Source: Paracidovorax wautersii
Lineage (GTDB): Bacteria > Pseudomonadota > Gammaproteobacteria > Burkholderiales > Burkholderiaceae_C
Assembly (NCBI RefSeq): GCF_900113035.1
Contig: NZ_FONX01000015.1
Coordinates: forward strand, 1 to 64,000
Reading direction: 5' to 3'
Length of the DNA stretch: 64,000 nucleotides
The stretch's first letter is position 1. Each line of letters starts with the position of its first letter. The position numbers and the translations under genes are program-made. The notes under the pieces were generated by a model, which was not told where the DNA came from, made no database searches, and saw only the letters and a program-made list of their open reading frames with translations. Below, piece after piece: positions 54,912 through 64,000 of this stretch.

Positions 54912-55156
54912 AGGGCACGAATCTTGCAGACATTGTACTGACCTGATGCTTCAGGTCCGCAGAAAGCGCTTGCCAGGGCCGGGGTTGCCAGAGGGCCACG
55001 CCAGGCGACAAGCCCAGCATCATGCACGGCCTGCGCGGCCCGGGTAAGAAGCCTGCATGAATTCCCCGTTCGGCACGGTCAGCGCCACCGCCGCGGCAGG
55101 CAGGCGGCCGGCGGACCGGCCCCACGCCTCAATGCCGGGAGCGCCCCGGCATCCCG
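54912..55156 (-). promoter_or_regulatory. lptA upstream region with an 18-bp palindrome
   Basis: GACCTGA (54940-54946) and TCAGGTC (54951-54957) form a perfect inverted repeat with a 4-nt centre. A TACAAT -10-like box (minus strand, 54932-54937) lies 2 bp from it, so the palindrome would cover the promoter spacer. There is no good -35. The rest of the region shows no gene. Confidence 0.35.
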
Positions 55157-55185
55157 GAAAGAAAAAGCGCGCCAGAGGCGCGCTT
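55157..55185 (-). terminator. Intrinsic terminator after dsbA
   Basis: On the minus strand AAGCGCGCC/GGCGCGCTT (55165-55185, loop TCT) is followed by TTTTTCTTTCC. It comes shortly after the dsbA stop at 55231, so the argS-SPOR-dsbA transcript ends here. Confidence 0.8.
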
Positions 55186-55230
55186 GGAATGTCTTGGTGG
55201 CGAGCCGGGGCAGCCCCCCAGCTCCTTGCC

Positions 55231-55890
55231 TCAGCCCTTGCGGGCCTGGGCCGCCAGGTAGTCCACCACCTGCAGCACGCCGGTCATGCTGCCGGCCATG
55301 GTGCCGTCGGTGTAGTAGCGGCCGGCCACGCCCATCGAGGGCACGCCTTCCACGCCGTAGGCTTCCTGCAGCTGGGCAGCCTTGCGCACCTGGTTGGAGA
55401 CGGAGAAGGAGTTGTAGGCTTCCTTGAACTTGGCCACGTCCACGCCCTGCTTGCCGATCCAGTCGAAGATCAGGTCGTCCTTGTTGAGCGGCAGGCGCTC
55501 GACGTGGATGGCGCGGAACACCTTGACGTGCAGCTCGGGCACCTTGCCCATGCTCTCCAGCGCGAAGTAGAGCTTCTGCTGCGGCACGAAGCTGGCGTTG
55601 AAGGCCACGGGAACGCGGCGGATCAGCAACTCCTTGGGCGCGGCCTTGATCCAGGCTTCCAGCTCGGGCTCGAAGGCATTGCAGTGCGGGCAGCTGTACC
55701 AGAAGAACTCGATCACCTCGACCTTGCCGGCGGGCGCATCGGTCTGCACCGGCTTGGCCAGCCGCACATAGTCCTTGCCTTCCTTGAACTGGCGCGGCTG
55801 CGCCAGGGCGGGGGTGGCCACCGGCAGGGCGACGGCAGCAGCGGCCAGCGCCGAGGCGGTGGACAGGGAAAACTCGCGGCGTTTCATCAA
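55231..55890 (-). CDS. dsbA: Thiol:disulfide interchange protein DsbA
   Basis: DsbA introduces disulfide bonds into secreted proteins in the periplasm. The 219-residue protein has a twin-arginine-like or Sec signal (KRREFSLSTASALAAAAVAL, cleavage about 30), the active site CPHC at 67-70 in FFWYSCPHC, and the cis-proline in EGVPSMG. It follows the SPOR gene by about 100 bp. Confidence 0.95.
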   Translation of the reverse strand: MMKRREFSLSTASALAAAAVALPVATPALAQPRQFKEGKDYVRLAKPVQTDAPAGKVEVIEFFWYSCPHCNAFEPELEAWIKAAPKELLIRRVPVAFNASFVPQQKLYFALESMGKVPELHVKVFRAIHVERLPLNKDDLIFDWIGKQGVDVAKFKEAYNSFSVSNQVRKAAQLQEAYGVEGVPSMGVAGRYYTDGTMAGSMTGVLQVVDYLAAQARKG

Positions 55891-55989
55891 GAGATCACTC
55901 CTTGTTCATGACAGAACATTTGAGCGGCCAGAGGCCGCAAAGTTTCGCAGGGCGGCCCAGGCGCAGGCCAGGCGGCCCGCGCCGGAGGC

Positions 55990-56703
55990 TCAGCGCTGCA
56001 CGCGCACCAGGGCGGATTCGACGCCAGCGCCGTCCAGCTTGCCCTTGAGCGCGTCGGCATCGTCGCGCTTGGCGAAGGGGCCCACGCGCACGCGATAGAC
56101 GGTGCGGCCGTTCTGCTCGCGCTCGCTCACGCGTGCCTCCCAGCCCAGCATGGCGAGCTTGGCGCGCTGCGCATCGGCGTCGGCCTGGGTGCGGAAGGCA
56201 CCAGCCTGCACGAAGTAGTCGAAAGGATCGGCACCGGAGGCCGCAGCCGGCGCCGCCGGGCCCGGGCTGGCCGCCGAGCGGGCCTTGGCCAGGTCGCCCA
56301 GCGGGTCGGCGCTGGCCGTGGCCGGCTTGCTGGCGGCCGCGCGCGGTGCGGAGGCGGTGGCGGCCACGGGCGGCGCCGTCACCGGGCCGGCTGCGGGCGC
56401 CGCCGGCGTGGCGGGCGTGACGGCCCCCGCGGCGGTGGGGTCGCCACCGGGCGTGGCCGGCACGGACGGGCGCGCGGGGTTCTTGCCGTACAGGGGCGAA
56501 TTCGGGTCCCAGTTCTTGTTGCGCTGGGCCTCGTCCTGCTCGGAGCCGCGCGCGTTGCCCTTGTTCAGGAAGGGCACCGGCACCTTGGTGACGTACACCG
56601 CCACGGCCAGAGCAACCCCCAGGCCGACGATCATCCCGATGATGAGGCCGACGGCCGTCCCACCGCGTTGCTGCTGTTTCATCTTTTGGTCTTTGCCGTT
56701 CAC
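55990..56703 (-). CDS. FtsN-like SPOR-domain protein
   Basis: The 237-residue protein has a short cytoplasmic lead, one membrane helix (about 18-42), a long Ala/Pro/Thr-rich periplasmic linker and a C-terminal SPOR domain (about 160-235; [25 protein letters not shown]-type start, here [17 protein letters not shown]). SPOR domains bind denuded peptidoglycan at the septum. A GTG start at 56703 overlaps the argS stop; ATG seven codons later is an alternative. Order argS-SPOR-dsbA is usual in betaproteobacteria. Confidence 0.88.
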   Translation of the reverse strand: MNGKDQKMKQQQRGGTAVGLIIGMIVGLGVALAVAVYVTKVPVPFLNKGNARGSEQDEAQRNKNWDPNSPLYGKNPARPSVPATPGGDPTAAGAVTPATPAAPAAGPVTAPPVAATASAPRAAASKPATASADPLGDLAKARSAASPGPAAPAAASGADPFDYFVQAGAFRTQADADAQRAKLAMLGWEARVSEREQNGRTVYRVRVGPFAKRDDADALKGKLDGAGVESALVRVQR

Positions 56704-58409
56704 ATTCTGGCGGGCGCATCCACGCCCAGCACCTTCAGGCCATTGTGCAATACCTGCGCCGTGGCGGCGACGAGGGCCAGGCGGGCCTTCTTCACGGCCT
56801 CGTCGTCCACCAGGATGCGCTCGGCGTCGTAGTAGCTGTGGTAGCTGGCGGCCAGGTCGCGCAGGTAGAAGGTCACGTCGTGCGGGGCCTCGCCCTCAGC
56901 GGCGGCGGTGAGCATCTCGGGGTACTTGGCCAGCTGCAGCATCAGGGCCTGGGCCTGCGGGCCTTCCAGCGCCGAGAGGTCCACGTCCTTGAGCGATGCC
57001 ACGTCGCTGCCGCCGGCTTCTGCCCAAGCGCGCAGCACCGAGCAGATGCGCGCATGGGCGTACTGCACGTAATAGACCGGGTTGTCGTTGTTCTGCGCCA
57101 CGGCCAGATCGACGTCGAAGGTGTATTCGGTGTCGGGCTTGCGGCTGAGCAGGAAGAAGCGCACCGCGTCCTTGCTGGTCCACTCGATCAGGTCGCGCAG
57201 CGTGACGTAGCTGCCCGCGCGCTTGCTGATCTTGACCTCTTCGCCGCCCTTGACCACGCGCACCATGGTGTGCAGCACGTAGTCGGGGTAGCCCTGCGGA
57301 ATACCCACGTCGGCGGCCTGCAGGCCGGCGCGCACGCGGGCGATGGTGCCGTGGTGGTCCGTGCCCTGGATGTTCACGACCTTGGTGAAGCCGCGCTCCC
57401 ACTTGGCGATGTGGTAGGCCACGTCAGGCACGAAGTACGTGAACGTGCCGTCCTGCTTGCGCATGACGCGGTCCTTGTCGTCGCCGTAGTCGGTGCTCTT
57501 GAGCCACAGCGCGCCGTCCTGTTCGTAGGTCTTGCCGTTGGCGATGAGCTTGTTCACCGTGGCCTCGACGCGGCCGCTGGTGTACAGGCTGGACTCCAGG
57601 TAGTACTCGTCGAACTGGAGGTTGAAGGCCTGCAGGTCCTTGTCCTGCTCGTTGCGCAGGTAGGCCACCGCGAACTGGCGGATGTTGTCGTAATCATCGA
57701 CATCGCCATTGGCCGTGAACTCGCGGTCGTCGGCCTTCACCGTGGCCTTGGCCTTGAAGGCCTCGGCGATGTCGGCGATGTAGTCACCGTTGTAGAAGTT
57801 CTTGGCCAGCGGGTTGTCGCTGCCGGTGGGCCAGCAATCGTCGCCGGGCTTGAAGCCCTTGGCGCGCAGCTGCGTGCTCTTGGTCAGGGTGTCGATCTGC
57901 ACGCCCGCGTCGTTGTAATAGAACTCGCGGTGCACCTTCCAGCCCTGGGTGCTGAACAGGTTGCAGATCGCATCGCCCAGCGCCGCCTGGCGGCCGTGGC
58001 CCACGTGCAGCGGGCCGGTGGGGTTGGCGGAGACGAACTCGACCAGCACGCGCTGGCCGTTGTCGGGCTGGTAGCCGAAGCGCTCGCCGGCGGCCAGCAC
58101 CTCGCGCACCACTTCCTGCTTGGCGGCGGGCTTCAGGCGAATGTTCAGAAAGCCGGGGCCGGCGATCTCGATGGCATCGACCCAGCGGGCGAAGGCCGGC
58201 GTGGCCTCCAGCGCGGCCTTGAGCTGCTCGCCCAGCGCACGCGGGTTGAGCTTGAGCGGCTTGGCCAGCTGCATGGCGGCGGTGCAGGCGAAGTCGCCGT
58301 GCGCGGCCACCTTGGGCGATTCGAAGGCGGCTCGCCCGGCGGTGCCGGGCGAGAGTTTTTCCAGCTCGCCGGCCAGCGCCGCGAGCAATTCCTGTTTGAC
58401 GGAGAGCAT
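56700..58409 (-). CDS. argS: Arginyl-tRNA synthetase
   Basis: ArgS charges tRNA-Arg. The 569-residue class I synthetase has the HIGH-type motif in [13 protein letters not shown] (about 130-142), the KMSKS-like [10 protein letters not shown], and a C-terminal anticodon-binding domain ending LGVDAPARM. Length is typical. It is divergent from the psiF-like gene. Confidence 0.97.
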   Translation of the reverse strand: MLSVKQELLAALAGELEKLSPGTAGRAAFESPKVAAHGDFACTAAMQLAKPLKLNPRALGEQLKAALEATPAFARWVDAIEIAGPGFLNIRLKPAAKQEVVREVLAAGERFGYQPDNGQRVLVEFVSANPTGPLHVGHGRQAALGDAICNLFSTQGWKVHREFYYNDAGVQIDTLTKSTQLRAKGFKPGDDCWPTGSDNPLAKNFYNGDYIADIAEAFKAKATVKADDREFTANGDVDDYDNIRQFAVAYLRNEQDKDLQAFNLQFDEYYLESSLYTSGRVEATVNKLIANGKTYEQDGALWLKSTDYGDDKDRVMRKQDGTFTYFVPDVAYHIAKWERGFTKVVNIQGTDHHGTIARVRAGLQAADVGIPQGYPDYVLHTMVRVVKGGEEVKISKRAGSYVTLRDLIEWTSKDAVRFFLLSRKPDTEYTFDVDLAVAQNNDNPVYYVQYAHARICSVLRAWAEAGGSDVASLKDVDLSALEGPQAQALMLQLAKYPEMLTAAAEGEAPHDVTFYLRDLAASYHSYYDAERILVDDEAVKKARLALVAATAQVLHNGLKVLGVDAPARM

Positions 58410-58542
58410 GGGGGCGGATTCTACGGGGGCCGGTCATCCGCTCGGCCCACCCGAGCGTTATGCTGCCTGGGCCCTGCCAAACACTGCCGACGACCGGCGC
58501 CAGGCAGGGCCTGACTACCCCTCTCAACTGCAGGAGCATTAC

Positions 58543-58905
58543 ATGAAGAGTCTGCTTTCCCTGGTGTCCGCCGCCACCCTCGCCCTGACGCTGGGCGTCG
58601 CCGCCCATGCCGCCGACGCACCGGCCGCTGCCGCATCCGCACCGGCTGCCGCCGCCTCGGCCCCCGCCAAGGCGCACACCGCGCAGCAAGGCAAGATGGC
58701 CACCTGCAACGCCCAGGCCAAGGAAAAGACGCTCAAGGGCGACGAGCGCAAGGCCTTCATGAAGGAATGCCTGTCCGCCAGCAAGCAGGAAAAGCAGCAG
58801 ACCAAGATGAAGACCTGCAACGTCGAAGCCAAGGAAAAGACGCTCAAGGGCGACGAACGCAAGGCCTTCATGAAGGAATGCCTGAGCAACAAGCCCGCCG
58901 CCTGA
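58543..58905 (+). CDS. PsiF-repeat periplasmic protein
   Basis: The 120-residue protein has a signal peptide (about 1-24, ending AHAAD), an Ala/Pro segment, and two PsiF repeats (about 48-77 and 85-114), each with a Cys pair and LKGDERKAFMKECL. PsiF-type proteins are phosphate-starvation-linked in E. coli, with no known activity. A 54-bp stretch is repeated with one change (58720-58773 and 58831-58884), showing recent internal duplication. CAGGAG precedes the ATG. Confidence 0.88.
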   Translation: MKSLLSLVSAATLALTLGVAAHAADAPAAAASAPAAAASAPAKAHTAQQGKMATCNAQAKEKTLKGDERKAFMKECLSASKQEKQQTKMKTCNVEAKEKTLKGDERKAFMKECLSNKPAA

Positions 58906-58960
58906 TCCCGGCCCGGCTCCGGCCGCCAGCCTGGCGGCCCGCCCCGACCCCGCCCGCCGC

Positions 58961-58985
58961 ACCCCGGCGCGCGGGGTTTTTCTTT
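58961..58985 (+). terminator. Intrinsic terminator after the psiF-like gene
   Basis: Stem ACCCCG/CGGGGT (58961-58977, 5-nt loop) runs into TTTTTCTTT. A further GC-rich hairpin, GGCCGCCAG/CTGGCGGCC, is just upstream at 58921-58939. Confidence 0.75.
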
Positions 58986-59004
58986 GGCAGATCGTCAAGA
59001 AAGG

Positions 59005-59460
59005 TCAGCGCGTTCCCACGCCGCGCGCCAGGAACACGGCCAGCAGCGGGATCACCGCGAGCAGGTGCGCCTCGACCATCACCAGCCGGCGCGTGGAGCG
59101 CACCTCGCCTGCCGCGGGCAGCGCGCCACCCGCACGCACGGCGCCCAGCCAGCGCCGATAGCGCAGCGTGGGCACCAGCGACAGCACGCCCACGGCGACG
59201 AAGAGCGTGACCTTGGCGTGCAGCAACGGCTGCGACCAGTACCACCCGAAGCCCTTGATGCCCCACCAGGTGCGCGCGAGGCCGGTGGCCAGCACCAGCA
59301 GCGCGGAGATGCCGTAGAGCAGATCGACGCGCGCCAGCCGCTCCAGCGCCGCGGCATTGAGCCATTCGGTGCGGCACAGCGCCGCCTGGCTGGCCACGAA
59401 GGTGACCATGGCGAGGATGGCGAGCAGATGGGCGTAGGCCAGCAGGGCTTCGGTGGTCAT
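59005..59460 (-). CDS. DUF2214-family membrane protein
   Basis: The 151-residue protein has four predicted membrane helices and conserved features of the DUF2214 family, such as LLAYAHLLAILAMV, RVDLLYGISALLVLATGLAR and PLLHAKVTLF. The conserved histidines (in AYAHLL and LLHAK) resemble those of cytochrome-b-like or CopD-type proteins, but function is not established. The start at 59460 has the only suitable ATG. It lies 125 bp after a DUF3016 gene on the same strand. Confidence 0.78.
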   Translation of the reverse strand: MTTEALLAYAHLLAILAMVTFVASQAALCRTEWLNAAALERLARVDLLYGISALLVLATGLARTWWGIKGFGWYWSQPLLHAKVTLFVAVGVLSLVPTLRYRRWLGAVRAGGALPAAGEVRSTRRLVMVEAHLLAVIPLLAVFLARGVGTR

Positions 59461-59585
59461 GGGGGATGGGCGCTTGAGCGAATGTCGTGGGGAAAGGCGC
59501 CCCGGGCGGCGGAGCCACCCGGAGCGAATGCCGCGCCATGCTACCCGGCAGCACCCGGCGGCGCATGGCAGCCCCGGGCGGCGGA

Positions 59586-60197
59586 TCAGCCGGCGCGGGA
59601 CGGAAATTCGCGGCGCAGCCAGGCGTCGAGCAGCGCTTTTTCGGCGGCCAGCGGATCGGCGGCGGCAGCGGCGGTTGGCTGCGCAGGCGCGGGCGATGCC
59701 TCGCCCAGCTGCCGGCGGCCCTGGCGCAGCACGCGGCCGCCGTCGGTGCGCAGGGTGAATTCCAGGTCGATGCGCGGCGGCCCGGCCCGGCCGGCGCGCT
59801 GAACGTCGGCCAGCCGCACGTCCAGCAACTGCCCGGGCTCCAGCAGCGGCGCGGCCCGGTCGGCCAGGTAGAGGCAGAGCGCGTCGAGCCAGGCACGGCG
59901 GGCTCGGGCGGATTCGCGGGGCGCAGTGCGCGCATCGCTCATCTTCGCCGGGTCGGCATAGGTGATGCTGACGATGCCGGCGGGAATGCCGTCCTGCGCC
60001 TGGGCCCGTGGCTGCGCGGGGGCCGACGCCGGGGCGGAGGGTTGCGGCGCTGGCGCGGCAGCGGGCACGGCGGGCGGCTGCGCGCAGGCCGCCAGCAGCA
60101 GGGCGGCGGCGCCTGCGGCCGCAGGCCACAGCCGGAATCGGGCGCGGCGGCCCGCACGAGGGGCGGCGGGCGGATGGGTGGGCGGCGGCAGGCGCAT
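59586..60197 (-). CDS. DUF3016-family putative lipoprotein
   Basis: The 203-residue product has an N-terminal export signal whose end ALLLAAC (about 32-38) is a lipobox, so it is probably a lipoprotein. A Pro/Ala linker follows and then a DUF3016-like domain beginning GIVSITYADPAKMSDAR. Function is unknown. The ATG at 60197 is the first in frame that gives a signal peptide. The LysR gene upstream is on the same strand, with an 85-bp gap. Confidence 0.75.
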   Translation of the reverse strand: MRLPPPTHPPAAPRAGRRARFRLWPAAAGAAALLLAACAQPPAVPAAAPAPQPSAPASAPAQPRAQAQDGIPAGIVSITYADPAKMSDARTAPRESARARRAWLDALCLYLADRAAPLLEPGQLLDVRLADVQRAGRAGPPRIDLEFTLRTDGGRVLRQGRRQLGEASPAPAQPTAAAAADPLAAEKALLDAWLRREFPSRAG

Positions 60198-60282
60198 GGC
60201 GGTCTTCTCCCTCTCTCTGTCGGTGATGGCGATGGCGATGGGTGCTGATGCAGCCACGGCTGCGCGGCGGCCCGGCAGTGCC

Positions 60283-61215
60283 TCAGCCGCCGGCGCGGCG
60301 CCAGAAGTCGGGCTGGGCGTAGTGGTGCTTGAGATAGTCGATCCATAGCCGCACGCGCAGCGGCAGGTGCTTGGCATGGGGGAAGACCACGTAGATGCCG
60401 TTGGGCGGCGCCGCGAACTCCTCCAGCACGGCCACCAGGCGGCCGGCGGAGATCTCGGCCTCGACCTCCCAGGTGCTGCGCCAGGCGATGCCCCAGCCGC
60501 CCAGGCACCAGTCGTGCAGCACCTGTCCGTCGGAGCAGTCCAGCGGGCCGCCGGGCTTGAAGTGCATCACCTCGGGCACGCCGTCGCCCTCGCGCGGCAG
60601 GCGGAAGGCCCAGCCGCGCGTCTGCGAGGCGTCGCTCGACAGCGTCAGGCAATCGTGCTGGGCGAGCTGGCTCGGATGGGTGGGCACGCCGCGCCGCTCC
60701 AGGTAGCCGGGCGTGGCCACGCACAGGCGCCGGTTGTCGGCGATGCGCACGCTGACCAGCGACGAATCGGGCAGGTCGCCCACGCGCACGGCGCAGTCGA
60801 AGCCTTCGCCGGCCATGTCCACCACGCGGTCGCTCAGGTTCAGCGAGATGGAGACTTCGGGGTGCAGGTCGCGAAAGCGCGGCACCAGCGGCGCGACGTG
60901 GCGGCGGCCGAAACCTGCCGGCGCGGTGATGCGCAGATGGCCGGTGGCCCGCACGCCGCCGGCCGAGACGCTGGCCTCGGCATTGGCCACGTCGGTCATC
61001 AGGCGCTGGCAATCTTCCAGGAAGGCGCTGCCTTCGTGCGTGAGGCTGATGCGCCGCGTGGTGCGCACCAGCAGCTTCACGCCCAGGTGCTCTTCCAGCG
61101 CATCGAGCCGGCGGCCCATGATGGCCGGGGCCACGCCCTCGGCCCGCGCCGCGGCGGTGAGGCTGCCGCGCGTGGCGACCGAGACGAAGGATTCGAACGC
61201 CTTGAGCTTGTCCAT
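60283..61215 (-). CDS. LysR-family transcriptional regulator (DmlR/AaeR-type)
   Basis: The 310-residue protein has the helix-turn-helix GSLTAAARAEGVAPAIMGRRL (about 17-37) and a CrgA-type effector domain (LRITAPAGFGRRHVAPLVPRF, AGEGFDCAVRVGDLPDSSL). It is divergent from malate synthase G with 362 bp between them. The distance and the dispersed repeat within it make joint control possible but unproven. Effector unknown. Confidence 0.9.
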   Translation of the reverse strand: MDKLKAFESFVSVATRGSLTAAARAEGVAPAIMGRRLDALEEHLGVKLLVRTTRRISLTHEGSAFLEDCQRLMTDVANAEASVSAGGVRATGHLRITAPAGFGRRHVAPLVPRFRDLHPEVSISLNLSDRVVDMAGEGFDCAVRVGDLPDSSLVSVRIADNRRLCVATPGYLERRGVPTHPSQLAQHDCLTLSSDASQTRGWAFRLPREGDGVPEVMHFKPGGPLDCSDGQVLHDWCLGGWGIAWRSTWEVEAEISAGRLVAVLEEFAAPPNGIYVVFPHAKHLPLRVRLWIDYLKHHYAQPDFWRRAGG

Positions 61216-61577
61216 GGGCGGCGATTATGCGGATGGATGTCACGGCTGGACACATAAAGCGCCACGATTACACAGCTGGAAACCTGAGCCTTATAGGCCT
61301 CAAGCGCTTGATCCACCTACGCATAATGCTATTTATTTGATAGCAAACCGTACATCCCGGGCTCTGCCGTGGTGGCGAGCGGGCCCGCCCCCTGCCGCCA
61401 GCCAGCCGCCCTGCAGCTTCACTTTTGCGCAAAAGTCACTGGTTTTGCGCTTCGCACGCCGTTTATGTGGATAAAGAATTCAAATACAGTGATCTCGTGG
61501 TTCTGGCCTGCCATCGGGCCGGAACCGTCGCTTTCGCACAGACCCACCCCTCGTTCCACCGCACACAGAGACATTCC
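61216..61577 (+). promoter_or_regulatory. Divergent LysR-glcB intergenic region with a TTTTGCGCAAAA palindrome
   Basis: ACTTTTGCGCAAAAGT (61421-61436) is a perfect 16-bp palindrome. Downstream, TTATGT and TACAGT separated by 16 bp (near 61464-61491) could be the glcB promoter, placing the palindrome just upstream. It may bind a regulator of acetate or glyoxylate metabolism. A dispersed-repeat copy occupies 61304-61344. Nothing else is seen. Confidence 0.5.
61304..61344 (+). repeat. Dispersed repeat, copy 5
   Basis: GCGCTTGATCCACCTACGC (61304-61322), two changes from the 19-mer at 51214, is followed by the hairpin GCTAT/ATAGC (61328-61344). Layout is the same as copy 4. Confidence 0.7.
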
Positions 61578-63791
61578 ATGACCGACCGCACCACCGTTCA
61601 CGGCCTGCAAGTGGCCCACTCCCTGCATCGCTTCATCGAAGACCGCGTGCTGCCCGGCACGGGCATCGACTCGGCCGCGTTCTGGTCCGGCTTCGGCGCC
61701 ATCGTCCGCGACTTGGGCCCGCGCAACATCGCCCTGCTGGCCGAGCGCGACCGCCTGCAGGCCGAGCTGGACACCTGGCACAAGGCCAACCCCGGCCCCA
61801 TCACCGACATGGTGGCCTACCGCTCCTTCCTGGAAAAGATCGGCTACCTGGTGCCCCAGCCCCAGGGCGTGCAGGCCACCACGGCCAACGTGGACGATGA
61901 GCTCGCCACCCAGGCCGGCCCGCAGCTGGTGGTGCCCATCCTGAACGCGCGCTACGCGCTCAACGCCGCCAACGCACGCTGGGGCAGCCTGTACGACGCG
62001 CTCTACGGCACCGACGCCATCTCCGAAGAAGGCGGCGCCGAAAAGGGCAAGGGCTACAACCCCGTGCGCGGCGCCAAGGTGATCGCCTTCGCCCGCGACG
62101 TGCTCGACCAGGCCGCGCCGCTGGCCAGCGGCTCGCACAAGGACGCCACCGGCTACCGCGTGGCAGGCGGCCAGCTGGTCGTGCAGCTGCAGGGCGATGC
62201 CACCACCGGCCTCAAGGATGCCGCCCAGTTCGTGGGCTACCAGGGCGACGCCGCAGCGCCCTCTTCCGTGCTGCTGCGCCACAACGGCCTGCACCTCGAC
62301 ATCCAGATCGACCGCACGACGGCCATCGGCAAGACCGACCCGGCCGGCGTGAGCGACCTGGTGGTGGAAGCGGCCCTCTCCACCATCCTCGACCTGGAAG
62401 ACTCCGTCGCCGCCGTCGATGCCGAAGACAAGGTGGCCGGCTACGCCAACTGGCTGGGCATCCTGCAGGGCACGCTGACCGAATCCTTCGCCAAGGGCGG
62501 CCAGACCGTCACCCGCGGCCTGAACGGCGACCGCATCTACACCGCGCCCGGCGGCAGCGGCGAAGTGCGCCTGCACGGCCGCTCGCTCATGTTCCTGCGC
62601 AACGTGGGCCACCTGATGACCAACCCGGCCGTTCTGTGGACCGACGCGCAGGGCACGCAGCGCGAGATCCCCGAAGGCATCCTGGACGCGGTGGTCACCA
62701 CCACCATCGCGCTCTACGACCTGCAGGGCAAGGGCCAGAACGGCATCCGCAACTCGCGCAAGGGCAGCGTCTACATCGTCAAGCCCAAGATGCACGGCCC
62801 GGCCGAAGTGGCCTTCGCCAGCGAACTCTTCGCCCGCGTGGAAAGCCTGCTGGGCCTGCCGGAGAACACCGTCAAGCTGGGCATCATGGACGAGGAACGC
62901 CGCACCAGCGTGAACCTGAAGGCCTGCATCGCCGCCGCCTCGGCGCGCGTGGCCTTCATCAACACCGGCTTCCTGGACCGCACCGGCGACGAGATGCACA
63001 CCGCCATGCAGGCCGGCCCCATGGTGCGCAAGGGCGACATGAAGGCCAGCGCCTGGATCCAGGCGTATGAAAAGAACAACGTGCTGGTGGGCCTGTCGTG
63101 CGGCCTGCGCGGCAAGGCGCAGATCGGCAAGGGCATGTGGGCCATGCCCGACCTGATGAAGGCCATGCTGGAGCAGAAGATCGCCCACCCCAAGGCCGGC
63201 GCCAACACCGCCTGGGTGCCCAGCCCCACGGGCGCCACGCTGCACGCCCTGCACTACCACCAGGTCAACGTGGCCGAAGTGCAGAAGGAACTGGAAAAGA
63301 CCAGCGCCGACGCCGAGCGCGACAACCTGCTGACCGGCCTGCTGACCATCCCCGTGTCGCCCAAGCCGCACTGGAGCGAGGCCGAGAAGCAGCAGGAGCT
63401 GGACAACAACGCCCAGGGCATCCTGGGCTACGTGGTGCGCTGGGTGGACCAGGGCGTGGGCTGCTCCAAGGTGCCCGACATCCACAACGTGGGCCTGATG
63501 GAAGACCGTGCCACGCTGCGCATCAGCAGCCAGCACATCGCCAACTGGCTGCTGCACGGCGTGGTGACCGAAGCCCAGGTGCGCGAGACCTTCGAGCGCA
63601 TGGCCGCCGTGGTGGACCAGCAGAACGCGGGCGACGCGGCCTATCAGAAGATGGCCGGCCGCTTCGCCGAATCCGCCGCCTACCAGGCCGCCTGCGACCT
63701 GGTCTTCAAGGGCGTGGAACAGCCCAGCGGCTACACCGAGCCGCTGCTGCACGCCTGGCGCCTGAAGGTGAAGGCGGGCGCTGCGCGCTGA
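61578..63791 (+). CDS. glcB: Malate synthase G
   Basis: GlcB condenses glyoxylate with acetyl-CoA to malate in the glyoxylate and glycolate pathways. The 737-residue length is diagnostic of isoform G. Motifs include [16 protein letters not shown] (metal and glyoxylate site), [30 protein letters not shown] and [19 protein letters not shown] near the C-terminus. The ATG at 61578 is followed by the normal N-terminus. No glcDEF or isocitrate lyase gene is near. A strong terminator follows. Confidence 0.97.
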   Translation: MTDRTTVHGLQVAHSLHRFIEDRVLPGTGIDSAAFWSGFGAIVRDLGPRNIALLAERDRLQAELDTWHKANPGPITDMVAYRSFLEKIGYLVPQPQGVQATTANVDDELATQAGPQLVVPILNARYALNAANARWGSLYDALYGTDAISEEGGAEKGKGYNPVRGAKVIAFARDVLDQAAPLASGSHKDATGYRVAGGQLVVQLQGDATTGLKDAAQFVGYQGDAAAPSSVLLRHNGLHLDIQIDRTTAIGKTDPAGVSDLVVEAALSTILDLEDSVAAVDAEDKVAGYANWLGILQGTLTESFAKGGQTVTRGLNGDRIYTAPGGSGEVRLHGRSLMFLRNVGHLMTNPAVLWTDAQGTQREIPEGILDAVVTTTIALYDLQGKGQNGIRNSRKGSVYIVKPKMHGPAEVAFASELFARVESLLGLPENTVKLGIMDEERRTSVNLKACIAAASARVAFINTGFLDRTGDEMHTAMQAGPMVRKGDMKASAWIQAYEKNNVLVGLSCGLRGKAQIGKGMWAMPDLMKAMLEQKIAHPKAGANTAWVPSPTGATLHALHYHQVNVAEVQKELEKTSADAERDNLLTGLLTIPVSPKPHWSEAEKQQELDNNAQGILGYVVRWVDQGVGCSKVPDIHNVGLMEDRATLRISSQHIANWLLHGVVTEAQVRETFERMAAVVDQQNAGDAAYQKMAGRFAESAAYQAACDLVFKGVEQPSGYTEPLLHAWRLKVKAGAAR

Positions 63792-63830
63792 CGCGTACGG
63801 CCCGCCGCACACGGGCCTACGGCCGAACGG

Positions 63831-63861
63831 AAAAGGGCGCCCCGATGGGGCGCCCTTTTTT
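63831..63861 (+). terminator. Strong, probably bidirectional terminator after glcB
   Basis: A perfect 13-bp stem (63831-63843 with 63847-63859) with loop GAT begins with AAAA and ends with TTTTTT, so it could work from both sides. Confidence 0.88.
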
Positions 63862-63960
63862 CATGGCCAGCCGGCGTGTCAAGAGGCGCAGCCCCACTGC
63901 AGGAAGTGCGGGAAACGGGGGATAAACGGAGGGTGCCCTTATCCTTTAGGGTTTTCCCTT

Positions 63961-63978
63961 AGAACGTGTTCACGTTCT
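63961..63978. repeat. Collapsed end of the nested-hairpin element family
   Basis: AGAACGTGTTCACGTTCT is a palindrome made of the outer end AGAACGTG of the 270-bp element (22373-22642) joined to its inverted partner CACGTTCT with only TT between. It may be a deletion remnant or a minimal family member. 63862-64000 holds no gene. Confidence 0.45.
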
Positions 63979-64000
63979 GAAAGACTCACCTCCCATTTCC

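Overview
The window is about 64 kb of very GC-rich, tightly packed chromosomal DNA. Gene families, gene order (lptA-lptB-rpoN, argS-SPOR-dsbA, gph-trpE), the TctC/Bug binding protein and the dispersed short repeats built around GCGCTTGATCCACCTGGGC point to a motile betaproteobacterium of the Comamonadaceae (Acidovorax-like). This assignment is inference from gene content; no rRNA or tRNA gene is visible. Almost every position is coding, and long open frames antisense to real genes are an effect of base composition.

Region 1 (1-12076, minus strand) is one large chemotaxis operon. It reads, in transcription order: a membrane-anchored MCP-like protein carrying a CheZ-like motif, cheY, a STAS protein, cheA, two tandem MCPs, cheW, a REC-EAL protein, cheR, cheD and cheB (cut by the window edge). 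CheA contains a tandem motif resembling the c-di-GMP-binding MshEN domain, and the operon also encodes an apparently intact EAL phosphodiesterase whose receiver domain lacks the phospho-acceptor Asp. Together these suggest cross-talk between chemotaxis and c-di-GMP.

Region 2 (12285-21144) has an AraC-type regulator preceded by two interleaved perfect inverted repeats, then gph and the tryptophan genes trpE, trpG, trpD and trpC. A small chorismate-mutase-like gene and a LysE-type exporter are inserted among them; ung follows. Region 3 (21229-28830) holds a LysR regulator divergent from a TctC-type binding protein and a gamma-glutamyltransferase, then an EamA transporter, queA and an HD-GYP protein. 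Region 4 (28948-37198) holds recG, oxyR, dps, ubiA, a roughly 700-bp imperfect palindrome, a SulP transporter and a SEC-C protein.

Region 5 (37457-45178) is a hydroaromatic catabolism cluster: an MHS transporter, a dehydroshikimate dehydratase fused to a dioxygenase-like domain, pcaB, two shikimate-dehydrogenase-family genes and a divergent IclR regulator. Two sites resemble PcaR-type operators. Region 6 (45344-64000) is mostly housekeeping: an ABC exporter, PIN protein, rRNA methyltransferase, Cache-domain MCP, TspO, rpoN-lptB-lptA, dsbA, SPOR protein, argS, psiF, small membrane and lipoprotein genes, a LysR regulator and malate synthase G.

The least explained items are non-coding: a 270-bp nested-hairpin element (22373-22642) with a collapsed relative at the right edge, the roughly 700-bp palindrome (34034-34740), the five-member dispersed repeat family, and the interleaved repeats upstream of the AraC gene.
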